In this document: positions 25,682 through 33,663 of the stretch, one piece after another
Layout: each line of letters begins with the position of its first letter
How positions within the stretch are numbered: position 1 is the stretch's first letter
Origin: Natrialba swarupiae
GTDB taxonomy: Archaea > Halobacteriota > Halobacteria > Halobacteriales > Natrialbaceae
Direction: 5' to 3'
Length of the DNA stretch: 64,000 bases
NCBI RefSeq assembly: GCF_008245225.1
Contig: NZ_VTAW01000010.1
Coordinates: forward strand, 1 to 64,000
Position numbers and translations under genes: made by a program
The notes under the pieces: generated by a model
Databases searched by the model: none
Told to the model about the DNA's origin: nothing
The model's input: the letters and a program-made list of their open reading frames with translations, nothing else

Positions 25682-27160
25682 ATGATAACAGGCGAGCGGA
25701 TGGCCGCCGTCGACGAGAACGCCGCGGCCCTCGGCGTGCCGAGAAAGCAGCTGATGGAGTCGAGCGGACACGCGGTCGCCCGGGCAGTCCGGGACGTCGC
25801 GGACACGGGCTCGAGCGTGGCGATCGTCGCTGGCCGCGGGAACAACGGCGGGGACGCGTTCGTCGCCGCCCGATTTCTGGACGGTGCCGAACTACGTTCG
25901 GCGTCAGACCGAGACGCATCGCGTCTCGGGCGTGAGTACGAGACGACGACGCTCTTGCTGGGACGGGCCGAGACGATCGGCACCGAGATTGCCCGCGAGA
26001 ACTGGGACGCCCTCGAGCGCGCCGACTACGACGTTCGGGAGGTGACCGACTCCCGGTCGTTCGACCTCCCCGAGGCCGACGTGATCGTCGACGCGATGCT
26101 CGGGACGGGGATCAGCGGCGACCTCCGGGAGCCGGCGGCGACGGCGGCGCGGGCGATCAACGACGCAGACGCGACCGTCGTCGCGGTCGACGTCCCGTCT
26201 GGGTTCGACGCCGACGGTGGGGACCACGCCGACAACGGGGTCGAAGCCGACCACGTCGTCACTTTTCACGACGTGAAACCCGGACTCGAGGACCTCGGTG
26301 CCGAGATCACCGTCGCGGACATCGGTATCCCGGCCGCCGCCGAACGGTTCGTCGGCCCCGGCGACGTCGGCCTCGCCCGCTCGACCGACCGCGAGGGACG
26401 ACCGTACGTCATCGGCGGCGGCCCCTACACCGGTGCACCCGCACTCGCCGCCCAGTCAGCGTTACGCGCGGGTGCAGAGCTGTCGTTCGTCGCCGCCCCC
26501 GACACTGTCACGGGCGAGATCCAGGGCTACAGCGAGGACCTCATCGTCCAGCCGTACGAGGGCGACGTGCTAACGCCCGATCAGGTCGACGAGCTGGTCG
26601 AGACCGCAGAGCGCTACGAGAACGTCGTCGTGGTCGGCCCCGGCCTCGGCACCGCCGACGAGACCCTCGAGGCCGTTCGCCAGTTCCTCGAGTCCTACAC
26701 CGGCCGCGCAGTCGTCGACGCGGACGCGCTTTCGGTCGTCCCCGAGGTCGAGACGGACGCGACGCTCGTCTGTACGCCGAACCGGGGTGAACTCGAGCGG
26801 ATGGGCGGTCCAGACGCGGATTCGTTGGCAGACGTCGCCGACGAGATCGAAGCCTTCGCGGCCGATCTGGGCCACGTCGTCCTCGCCAAGGGGGCCGACG
26901 ACGTAATCACGGACGGCAGCCGAACGCGGATCAGTCGCTCCGGAACGCCGGGGATGAAAGTCGGTGGAACCGGCGATACGTTGGCGGGGATCGTCGCCGC
27001 GCTAATGGAGCACGCGGAACCGCTTGACGCCGCTGCGGTGGGCGCACACGTCAACGGACTCGCCGGCGAACGGCTCGCAGAAGACGGAGGGTACGGCTAT
27101 CTCGCCACCGACCTGCTCGAGGAGATTCCCGCCGTGTTGTGGGGTGAGACCGATGTCTGA
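25682..27160 (+). CDS. nnr: bifunctional NAD(P)H-hydrate epimerase / dehydratase
   Basis: Repairs hydrated NAD(P)H. The 492-residue protein joins the YjeF_N epimerase (residues 1-215; AIVAGRGNNGGDAFVAARFL, VDAMLGTGISGDLR, AVDVPSGFDADGG) to the ribokinase-like dehydratase (about 220-492; GGGPYTGAPALAAQSALRAG, VVVGPGLG, TPNRGELERMGG and GTGDTLAGI near residue 430). It overlaps moaC by 8 bp with the sequence ATGTCTGA, so translation may be coupled. Confidence 0.95.
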   Translation: MITGERMAAVDENAAALGVPRKQLMESSGHAVARAVRDVADTGSSVAIVAGRGNNGGDAFVAARFLDGAELRSASDRDASRLGREYETTTLLLGRAETIGTEIARENWDALERADYDVREVTDSRSFDLPEADVIVDAMLGTGISGDLREPAATAARAINDADATVVAVDVPSGFDADGGDHADNGVEADHVVTFHDVKPGLEDLGAEITVADIGIPAAAERFVGPGDVGLARSTDREGRPYVIGGGPYTGAPALAAQSALRAGAELSFVAAPDTVTGEIQGYSEDLIVQPYEGDVLTPDQVDELVETAERYENVVVVGPGLGTADETLEAVRQFLESYTGRAVVDADALSVVPEVETDATLVCTPNRGELERMGGPDADSLADVADEIEAFAADLGHVVLAKGADDVITDGSRTRISRSGTPGMKVGGTGDTLAGIVAALMEHAEPLDAAAVGAHVNGLAGERLAEDGGYGYLATDLLEEIPAVLWGETDV

Positions 27161-27689
27161 GGAGCCGTCCTCCGCCGAGGGGTCGAACCCGGACCCGAGA
27201 ACCGACGCCGCCGAGGGGCTCACGCATACGACCGACGAGGGTGACGTCCAGATGGTCGACGTCGGCGACAAGCCGGACAGCGAGCGTCGAGCGGTCGCAG
27301 TCGGCGAGATCCGCCTTCGGCCGTCGACGATCGAGGCGATCCGAGCGGACGAAGTCGGCAAGGGAGACGTGCTCGCGACCGCCCGGATCGGCGCGATTCA
27401 GGCTGTCAAACACACCTGGGAGACGATCCCGATGTGTCACCAGATCCCGATCACCAACGTCGACACCGACTTCGACCTCGGCGAGGATCGGATCGAACTC
27501 ACAGTCGCCGTCGAGACCACCGGGAAGACGGGCTGTGAGATGGAGGCGCTCGAGGGCGTTACCACCGGTCTGAACGTCGTCTGGGACATGGTCAAAGCGG
27601 TCGAGAAAGACGACGACGGCCAGTATCCCGACACCGGGATCGAAAACGTTCGGGTACGCAGGAAGGAAAAACACCGGAGTTCGGACTGA
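27153..27689 (+). CDS. moaC: cyclic pyranopterin monophosphate synthase MoaC
   Basis: Molybdenum cofactor synthesis, second step. The 178-residue protein has the MVDVGDKPDSERRAVA start of the domain, ETIPMCHQIPITNV (about residues 90-103) and TGKTGCEMEALEGVTTGLN, all diagnostic. The N-terminal 30 residues are an acidic halophilic extension. The start at 27153 overlaps the end of nnr. No other Mo-cofactor gene is in the window. Confidence 0.95.
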   Translation: MSEEPSSAEGSNPDPRTDAAEGLTHTTDEGDVQMVDVGDKPDSERRAVAVGEIRLRPSTIEAIRADEVGKGDVLATARIGAIQAVKHTWETIPMCHQIPITNVDTDFDLGEDRIELTVAVETTGKTGCEMEALEGVTTGLNVVWDMVKAVEKDDDGQYPDTGIENVRVRRKEKHRSSD

Positions 27690-27702
27690 CAGGACGGGAT
27701 GG

Positions 27703-27730
27703 AATCACCGGAAGTGATATACCGGTGATT
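27703..27730. promoter_or_regulatory. perfect palindrome AATCACCGG/CCGGTGATT over the TATA region
   Basis: 9-bp arms at 27703-27711 and 27722-27730 flank GTGATATA, which lies about 30 nt upstream of the ATG at 27750 and is the likely TATA box. A regulator bound here would cover the TATA box of the nitronate monooxygenase gene. It could alternatively act as the moaC terminator hairpin, but no T-tract follows. Confidence 0.6.
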
Positions 27731-27749
27731 CGAACCGACGTGCCGTGAA

Positions 27750-28784
27750 ATGACGATTCACACGGCACTCTGTGAAACCGTCGGTATCGAGTACCCGATC
27801 GTCCAGGCGCCGATCGGGAGCGCGACGAATCCCGAACTCGCCGCGGCCGTCTCGAACGCCGGCGGTCTCGGTCATCTGGCCGTCACGTGGCGCGACATAG
27901 CGGAGACGAGTCGAGTGATCCGAGAGACCTGCGAGCGAACCGACGAACCGTTCGCGGTCAACCTCGCACTCGACGACCGGACCACGATCGTGGACACCGA
28001 CGATCACCTCGAGGCGATCCTCGATGCCGGTCCGGACGTCGTCACCTTCTCCTTCGGCGACGCCACGCCCTACGTGGACCGGGTCCACGAGGCGGGCGCG
28101 CTCGCGTTCCAGACGGTCGCCAGTGCCGCAGCCGCCCGCGATGCGGTCGACGCCGGCGTCGACGTCGTCGTCACGCAGGGCCTCGAGGCGGGTGGACACG
28201 TCCAGAGCGAGGTGGCGACGACCGCGCTCGTCCCTCGCGTCGCGGACGCTGTCGGCGACGAACTACCGATCGTCGCCGCGGGCGGGATCGCCGATGGCCG
28301 GGGGATCGCGGCCACACTCGCACTCGGCGCGGACGGCGCATGGCTCGGAACCCGGTTCGTCGCGACCGAGGAGGCGACCGTCCACGAGACGTATCGGGAA
28401 CGAGTTCTCGAGAGCGACGAAACGGACACACGGTACACGACGCTGTACGACAAGGGCTGGCCCGGTATGGCCCACCGGGTGCTCGAGAACGGAACGCTCG
28501 AGCGGTGGGACGCGGCCGGGCAGCCGGAATCCGGCGAGCGCCCGGGCGAGGACGACGTCGTCGCGACGACCGAATCGGGGAAACCGATCGAACGCTACGA
28601 CGAGGCGCTGGCCACGCCAAACGTCGATGGATCCATCGAAGAGATGGCACTGTACGCTGGCCAAAGCGGTGGGTTAGTGGAAGAAAGTCGACCAGCCGAG
28701 GAGGTACTCGAGGCGCTCGTCACGGAACTCCGTGAAGCTATTTCGGGTCTCGAAAGCCAGGGGGCTTCGGACCCGGGTGCGTAA
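27750..28784 (+). CDS. nitronate monooxygenase family flavoprotein
   Basis: 344-residue TIM-barrel FMN enzyme of the 2-nitropropane dioxygenase family. Visible are YPIVQAPIGSATNPELAAAV, AVNLAL, VTQGLEAGGHVQ (phosphate/FMN site), IVAAGGIADGRGIAATLALG and ADGAWLGTRFVATEE. The catalytic His lies in the EAGGH segment. It may detoxify propionate 3-nitronate or act on enoyl substrates; the FabK branch is an alternative. The palindrome over its TATA box suggests tight control. Confidence 0.88.
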   Translation: MTIHTALCETVGIEYPIVQAPIGSATNPELAAAVSNAGGLGHLAVTWRDIAETSRVIRETCERTDEPFAVNLALDDRTTIVDTDDHLEAILDAGPDVVTFSFGDATPYVDRVHEAGALAFQTVASAAAARDAVDAGVDVVVTQGLEAGGHVQSEVATTALVPRVADAVGDELPIVAAGGIADGRGIAATLALGADGAWLGTRFVATEEATVHETYRERVLESDETDTRYTTLYDKGWPGMAHRVLENGTLERWDAAGQPESGERPGEDDVVATTESGKPIERYDEALATPNVDGSIEEMALYAGQSGGLVEESRPAEEVLEALVTELREAISGLESQGASDPGA

Positions 28785-28820
28785 TCAGCGGGGACAGCGG
28801 AGTCGTCGACGGTCGTCGGG

Positions 28821-29564
28821 TTACAGGTCCATGCCGCCGTTGACGTCGATCACTTCGCCCGTCACGTACGACGACTCCTCGCTGGCGAGAAAGCGGACGA
28901 CTGCGGCGATATCTTCGACTTCGGCGAGTCGCTCGAGCGGGATGCCGGCGACGATCCGATCGAGGACTTTCTCCGGGACGTTCTCGACCATGTCGGTGCG
29001 GGTGAACCCTGGCGCGACGCAGTTCGCGGTCGAACCGCCCTGAGCGAACTCGAGGGCGATCGTTCGCGTGAAGCCGAACATCCCGCTTTTCGCGGCGGCG
29101 TAGTTTGCCTGCCCGAAGTTACCTTGTTTGCCGACGACGCTCGAGATGTTGATCAGTCGACCTTCGTCTGCGTTCCAGATGTCGTCGTAGAACTCCTGCG
29201 TGCAGTTGAACATCCCGCCCAGGTTGACGTCCATCACCCGATCCCACTCCTCGCGAGTCATCTCGGTAAACTGGTCGTCGGCCGTGATCCCAGCGTTGTT
29301 CACCAGAACGTCAGCGGAACCGAACGCCTCGTGGCAGATCTCCCGCATGTGCTCGACCTCCTCGCGGACCGCCACGTCAGCCTGTGCGGTGACCGCGTTC
29401 CCACCTGCCGTCTCGATCGCGTCGGCGGCCTCGAGTGCGGCCTCCTCCGATGATCGGTAGTTGACGACGACGTTCGCTCCCTTCGCACCGAGATGCTCGG
29501 CGATACCTCGTCCGATACCGCGTGCCGACCCGGTGATGACGCACGTTCGTCCCTCCATAGACAT
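28821..29564 (-). CDS. phaB: acetoacetyl-CoA reductase PhaB (SDR family)
   Basis: Makes (R)-3-hydroxyacyl-CoA with NADPH for polyhydroxyalkanoate. The 247-residue protein has TGSARGIG (residues 11-18), NNAG (89-92) and the catalytic set Ser141/142, Tyr155, Lys159. The start at 29564 (MSMEGRT) fits a CGTTATTTACG TATA element at 29591-29600 on this strand, about 30 nt upstream. It follows phaC after 133 bp. FabG activity is the alternative, but the context favours PhaB. Confidence 0.9.
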   Translation of the reverse strand: MSMEGRTCVITGSARGIGRGIAEHLGAKGANVVVNYRSSEEAALEAADAIETAGGNAVTAQADVAVREEVEHMREICHEAFGSADVLVNNAGITADDQFTEMTREEWDRVMDVNLGGMFNCTQEFYDDIWNADEGRLINISSVVGKQGNFGQANYAAAKSGMFGFTRTIALEFAQGGSTANCVAPGFTRTDMVENVPEKVLDRIVAGIPLERLAEVEDIAAVVRFLASEESSYVTGEVIDVNGGMDL

Positions 29565-29697
29565 GGCTGGATGAACGTTCACTCTCCGATCGTAAATAAC
29601 GACCTGTGGAACGAATTACCATTCAGCCGATCTCGTCGACGGCGACGAGATTCGTGCGTTCGCGGCGAGCAAAAACCGCTCGAGTCTGCCGGGGTAG

Positions 29698-31182
29698 TTA
29701 CCGCTCACCGGCCTGATCGATCCAGTCTTCGATACGGCTCGGCGAGATTCCCGTCTCGGTTGCGAGTTCTGCGGGATCGGCGTCGGCGAGCTGGTCGAAC
29801 GTCTCGATGCCGGCACTGTGGAGATCCTCCGCGTACGCCTGTCCGACGCCGGTTAGTTCGGTCATGTCGTCGGTTTCGGCCTCGATCGCCGAATCGGATT
29901 CGGCGTCGTCGTCGGCCAGTTCCTCGACGACGTCCTCGTCGACGGCCATCTCTCCGGGCTGGGCGGGTTCTTTCTGAACCTCTCCTTCGCCGCGGGCGGC
30001 GATCTCCTCGTCCGATCGATCCTCGCCGTGGAGGTCGCTCGTCTTCGCGTCGAGATCGCCACTCGACTCGAGGGTCGAAGCGTCGTTCTCGATTTCTCCG
30101 TTCGAACGCTCCTCGAACCACTCACAGACGTCGGGCCACAGTTCCGCGTGGCTCCGCGAGGAGACCGACATTCCGATGTGGCCCGTCGCGAACTCCATGA
30201 TCTCGGTGTCCGTCGACGGAATGCTGTCGTTGAACGGCTTCGAAGCCCCCGGCGGAATGAGGTGGTCGTACTCGGCGACGATCTGGAGAACGGGCATCTC
30301 GATGTTCGAGATGTCGACGTGCTCGCCGTTCAGGTGGAGTTCGTTCTCGTAGAGCTTGTTCTCCTGGTAGATGTCCGCGATAAACTGCTCGTATGCCCGT
30401 CCTGCGACGTCGATACCCTCGTCGAGCCACCGCTCCATGCGCGCGAAGTTCTCGACGAACTCCTCGTCCTCGACGTTGTCGTAGAAGCGGACGTACTTCG
30501 TCACGTTGTTCGCGACGGGGTCCATCAGCGCGAAGCCGACGTCCAGAAACTCGGCCGGCACGTTGTCGAACGTCTCGCTGACCGTCTCGGGATCGTAGTA
30601 CTCCTCGGCACCCCACAACTCGAGGACGCCGCCATCACCGGCAAAGCAGAGGCCCGCGGCCATCAGCGCGAGGTTCTCGACCTTTTCGGGGAACATCGCG
30701 GCGTACATCGCCGACATCGTTCCACCCATGCAGTAGCCGAGGACGTTGATCGAGTCCTGGCCGGACCGTTCGCGGACGACGTCGGCGCAGTTGTCGATGT
30801 AGCGGGTGACGTAGTCTTCGAGTCCGAGGGTGCGATCGAGCTTCGAGGGCTCGCCCCAGTCGATCAGGTAGACGTCGAACCCCGCCTCGAGTAAGGTCTG
30901 GACGACCGACCGATCGGGCTGGAGATCGAGGATGTACGGCTTGTTGATCAGCGCGTAGACGACGAGGATCGGCACGTCGTGTTGCTGTTCGGTCTTCGGC
31001 TCGTAGTGGAGCAATCGAAGTTTGTTCTCCTCGTAGACGACCTCGCTCGGGGTCGCACCGACCTCGACGTTCTCGATCGTCTCGGTTCGGTCGGGGGCGA
31101 TTCGGGTCTTCTCGGCCAGGTCGGCCGTCTCCTCCCAGGCCTGCCGTTGGATGTCCAAAACGGTTGCGTAGGGGTTTTTCAT
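29698..31182 (-). CDS. phaC: PHA synthase subunit PhaC (class III, haloarchaeal)
   Basis: Polymerises hydroxyacyl-CoA on the granule surface together with PhaE. 494 residues. The alpha/beta hydrolase core has [16 protein letters not shown] with nucleophile Cys151, [14 protein letters not shown] with the Asp, and [12 protein letters not shown] with the His. From about residue 365 there is an acidic linker, and residues 440-494 ([20 protein letters not shown], then [18 protein letters not shown]) form a helix-hairpin-helix-like domain. A long C-terminal tail is known for haloarchaeal PhaC. Its ATG overlaps the phaE stop by 4 bp. Confidence 0.96.
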   Translation of the reverse strand: MKNPYATVLDIQRQAWEETADLAEKTRIAPDRTETIENVEVGATPSEVVYEENKLRLLHYEPKTEQQHDVPILVVYALINKPYILDLQPDRSVVQTLLEAGFDVYLIDWGEPSKLDRTLGLEDYVTRYIDNCADVVRERSGQDSINVLGYCMGGTMSAMYAAMFPEKVENLALMAAGLCFAGDGGVLELWGAEEYYDPETVSETFDNVPAEFLDVGFALMDPVANNVTKYVRFYDNVEDEEFVENFARMERWLDEGIDVAGRAYEQFIADIYQENKLYENELHLNGEHVDISNIEMPVLQIVAEYDHLIPPGASKPFNDSIPSTDTEIMEFATGHIGMSVSSRSHAELWPDVCEWFEERSNGEIENDASTLESSGDLDAKTSDLHGEDRSDEEIAARGEGEVQKEPAQPGEMAVDEDVVEELADDDAESDSAIEAETDDMTELTGVGQAYAEDLHSAGIETFDQLADADPAELATETGISPSRIEDWIDQAGER

Positions 31183-31724
31183 TCTTCTAGGTGCTCGAGG
31201 ACGCGGTCGAGTTTTCGCTCGACGGCGTGTTGGCGTCGCTCGAGTTCGACGAGTCGGTCGCCGACTTCGAGAACGCCGGATTCGGTCGCGAAGCCGAGCG
31301 TTCGGAGCGTCTCTTCGGAGGCTTCGTCGGCCTGTTGTTGCAGTTCGAGGACGTCACCGACCGTCTCGCCAGTCATTCGGGCGAACGCCGTCGTCGACAT
31401 GACGTCCTTGAACGCCTCGTTGGCCGTGTTGAGCCAGACGTCGCGAAACTCCTCGAGTTCGACGTCCTCGCCTTCGAGTTGGTCGTTCATCCGGTCGACC
31501 ATCTGTTTCGAGGCGCCCATCCACGTCTCGTAGGCTTTCGCGTAGCCCTCGACGCCGTCGGAGATTTCCTCCTCGTCGGACATCTCGCCGACGGTCTCCG
31601 ACCAGCTCTCGACGAACTGCGCCTGTGCTTCCATGTTGTCCTCGAGTGCATCGAGGAACTGTTCGTTCCACTGTTCGACGAACGCGTTCCAGTTCTGGGC
31701 CTGGGGCTGCTCTGAGTCTGACAT
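31179..31724 (-). CDS. phaE: PHA synthase subunit PhaE (haloarchaeal)
   Basis: Partner of PhaC. The 181-residue protein is almost wholly helical: [20 protein letters not shown] at the N-terminus, [20 protein letters not shown] in the middle and a C-terminal coiled coil ([20 protein letters not shown]). Haloarchaeal PhaE is much shorter than bacterial PhaE, as here. The stop overlaps the phaC start (ATGA). Confidence 0.93.
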   Translation of the reverse strand: MSDSEQPQAQNWNAFVEQWNEQFLDALEDNMEAQAQFVESWSETVGEMSDEEEISDGVEGYAKAYETWMGASKQMVDRMNDQLEGEDVELEEFRDVWLNTANEAFKDVMSTTAFARMTGETVGDVLELQQQADEASEETLRTLGFATESGVLEVGDRLVELERRQHAVERKLDRVLEHLEE

Positions 31725-31774
31725 TGAATACCTGTAGGGGTGTGGGTGTGAAAAAGCTGGGCTGTCTCGACGGT

Positions 31775-32260
31775 CTACGCGGAGACGTCGAACTCGTCGG
31801 CGGCGTCCTCGACGTTCTCGGCGACGGCCGTCACGTTCGCTTCGGCCTGCTCGTGGGCCTCGAGAAAGGTGTCGAAGGAGGTGTCGACGACGTCGGCGTA
31901 GGTGGCCGCGAACTCGTCGTAGGCGACTTCGGACTCCTCGAGCGTGTCGATGGCAGCTTCGATCGACTGGGTCTGGGCTTCGGTCGTGGAATCGACGCTT
32001 TCGTCGACGAACTCGCGGAGTTCGTCGAAGTCGGCGGCCTCCTCGGGGAACGTCGACTCGAGGGCGTCGAAGTAGGCGTGGGCGGCCCCTTTGGCGAGTT
32101 CGGCGTTGGACTCGACGAGCGATCCCGACGTCTCGAGGGCGTCGGCGAACGCGTCGAACGACGTCCGCTGTGCCTCGAGGGCGTCGTGGGTGAGCGTCTG
32201 GGACTGTTCGACGGCGCTGCGCTGTGCGTTGAAGACTGTGGTGAGTGGGTTCTGAGTCAT
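31775..32260 (-). CDS. phaP: PHA granule phasin PhaP
   Basis: Structural coat protein of PHA granules. The 161-residue protein (MTQNPLTTVFNAQRSAVEQS) is helical throughout, Ala/Glu/Asp/Thr-rich with few basic residues and no membrane helix, as expected for haloarchaeal PhaP. It starts 2 bp after the stop of phaR and lies 50 bp before phaE. Confidence 0.9.
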   Translation of the reverse strand: MTQNPLTTVFNAQRSAVEQSQTLTHDALEAQRTSFDAFADALETSGSLVESNAELAKGAAHAYFDALESTFPEEAADFDELREFVDESVDSTTEAQTQSIEAAIDTLEESEVAYDEFAATYADVVDTSFDTFLEAHEQAEANVTAVAENVEDAADEFDVSA

Positions 32261-32262
32261 GA

Positions 32263-32577
32263 TTACTCCTCTCGGTTGCGTTTGACGGGAACGACGATCG
32301 TCTGAACGATATCGCCCTCTTCGATGTCGAGGGCCTCCCGTTCGGGACCGGGAATGCTGATCCGACCGCCGCTCTGGACGCGAGCTTTGAACGTCGCCGT
32401 TCCCATGTTCATCGGGCCGAACGCGGAGACGTCGTCGAACGGGTTCGACGATCCGGCCTGCATCAACTGTTTCATCATCTCCGTCTGGGATTCGGCGACC
32501 TGCTCGCCCGTCTCCTGCATCTGCTCGGTGAACATCGCCGGCGGAAACCAGAGCGATCGGTCGGAATCGTCCGTCAT
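32263..32577 (-). CDS. phaR: PHA regulator PhaR (AbrB-like)
   Basis: 104 residues. The C-terminal half (TATFKARVQSGGRISIPGPE, then DIEEGDIVQTIVVPVKR) is an AbrB/SpoVT swapped-hairpin DNA-binding domain. The N-terminal 60 residues form an amphipathic Met/Gln/Glu-rich helix (FTEQMQETGEQVAESQTEMM) that likely binds the PHA granule. In haloarchaea PhaR represses the phaRP promoter until granules titrate it. It is the first gene of phaR-phaP-phaE-phaC. Its promoter has a CTTATTA box near 32602-32608 with an upstream purine-rich BRE-like GGAAAGG. Confidence 0.92.
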   Translation of the reverse strand: MTDDSDRSLWFPPAMFTEQMQETGEQVAESQTEMMKQLMQAGSSNPFDDVSAFGPMNMGTATFKARVQSGGRISIPGPEREALDIEEGDIVQTIVVPVKRNREE

Positions 32578-32620
32578 CGAGTAGATCCACGCCCCCTATC
32601 GTAATAAGCCTTTCCACAAA

Positions 32621-32648
32621 ATACCATCTAATACCATCTAATGCCATT
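32621..32648. promoter_or_regulatory. 10-bp direct repeats upstream of phaR promoter
   Basis: ATACCATCTA occurs at 32621-32630 and 32631-32640, and a third imperfect copy ATGCCATTTC follows at 32641. The period of one helical turn places identical bases on the same face of the DNA. The repeats lie 15-40 bp upstream of the phaR TATA-like box, a fitting site for PhaR itself or an activator, and between phaR and the divergent phaJ. Confidence 0.6.
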
Positions 32649-32801
32649 TCGTGTCCCAGGAGGACGAGGTAACGGAACCGAATCCGCCGGGTTACCCGGT
32701 AAAATCCGCTTACGGCGGAACGATTCCGCCACCGTCGGATGGGAATGCAGGGAGATAGTTCGGCCAAAGAGTGATATGTCTCGCTCCCGAAACACCGGGA
32801 G

Positions 32802-33434
32802 ATGTCACACCAGGACACTGGGGGGAACAACTTTGCCGCCATGACGAACGCATGGACGACGATGACCCAAAATTTTCTTCAGGGTGCAACCGCCGCCAAC
32901 CGGGCAGCGGTCTCCGCGATGTTTCCCGTCGACTCCCGTACCGCGTCGAACGGCGATTCAGTCCCCGCCTCGATTCCGTCAATCGACCACTCGGAGCTCG
33001 AGTGGTCGTTTGATCAGACCGTCGACGACCCGGCCGACATCGACGTCGGCGACACCGTCACGTTCGAGAAGACGCTCTCGGAAGAGGACGTTCGAGCGTT
33101 CGCCCGGATCAGCGGCGACACGAACCGTCTCCATCTAGACGACGAGTTCGCCAGTCAGACTCGGTTCGGCGAGCGCATCGCTCACGGCACGCTCGTTTCC
33201 GGGCTCATCAGCGCCGCCCTCGCCCGGCTTCCCGGCCTCACGATCTACCTCTCACAGGACCTCGAGTTCAGCGCCCCCGTCGGTATCGACGACCGCGTCT
33301 CCGCACGCGTCGAGATCGTCGAGTCCCTCGGGAACGCACAGTACCGTCTCGAGACCACGGTTCGAAACGAAGACGACGACGAACAGGTGATCGACGGCGA
33401 AGCCGTCGTCCTGATCGACGACCACCCGGAGTGA
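32802..33434 (+). CDS. phaJ: MaoC-family (R)-enoyl-CoA hydratase with phasin-like N-terminus (PhaJ-like)
   Basis: Hydrates enoyl-CoA to (R)-3-hydroxyacyl-CoA, feeding PHA synthesis from fatty acid oxidation. 210 residues. The hotdog domain (about 75-210) has FARISGDTNRLHLDDEFASQ with the catalytic Asp and His, then GERIAHGTLVSGLISAAL. Residues 1-45 (NNFAAMTNAWTTMTQNFLQG) form an extra Met/Gln/Asn-rich helix like the N-termini of PhaE and PhaR. It is divergent from phaR; a GTGATATG patch near 32772 is about 30 nt upstream of the ATG. Confidence 0.85.
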   Translation: MSHQDTGGNNFAAMTNAWTTMTQNFLQGATAANRAAVSAMFPVDSRTASNGDSVPASIPSIDHSELEWSFDQTVDDPADIDVGDTVTFEKTLSEEDVRAFARISGDTNRLHLDDEFASQTRFGERIAHGTLVSGLISAALARLPGLTIYLSQDLEFSAPVGIDDRVSARVEIVESLGNAQYRLETTVRNEDDDEQVIDGEAVVLIDDHPE

Positions 33435-33466
33435 CCGGGTCACGTCGAGCGTGTTTCGGTCCGATG

Positions 33467-33547
33467 ATACGGATTACTGTCGCGATGTACCGGTGAGACC
33501 GCCTCCGGGTCGCGGTCTCACCGGAACTGATCGACAGTAAACCGTAT
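33467..33547. repeat. nested double inverted repeat (81 bp)
   Basis: Outer arms 33467-33482 (ATACGGATTACTGTCG) and 33532-33547 match in 15 of 16 positions as reverse complements. Inner arms 33490-33502 (CCGGTGAGACCGC) and 33512-33524 match perfectly, with a 9-nt loop. The element can fold into one long hairpin with a small internal bulge. It lies behind phaJ and before glmM. It may be a bidirectional terminator or a dispersed palindromic element. Confidence 0.75.
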
Positions 33548-33663
33548 GAGAGGATCCAATGGATCGGCTGAAAACAACGGGAGACCCGTCTGACCGCCGA
33601 ACCGAGCTATCCCCGGGACTCGAGCCGACAGTATCTAAACACCTCCTCTCGAAACGGGACCAC

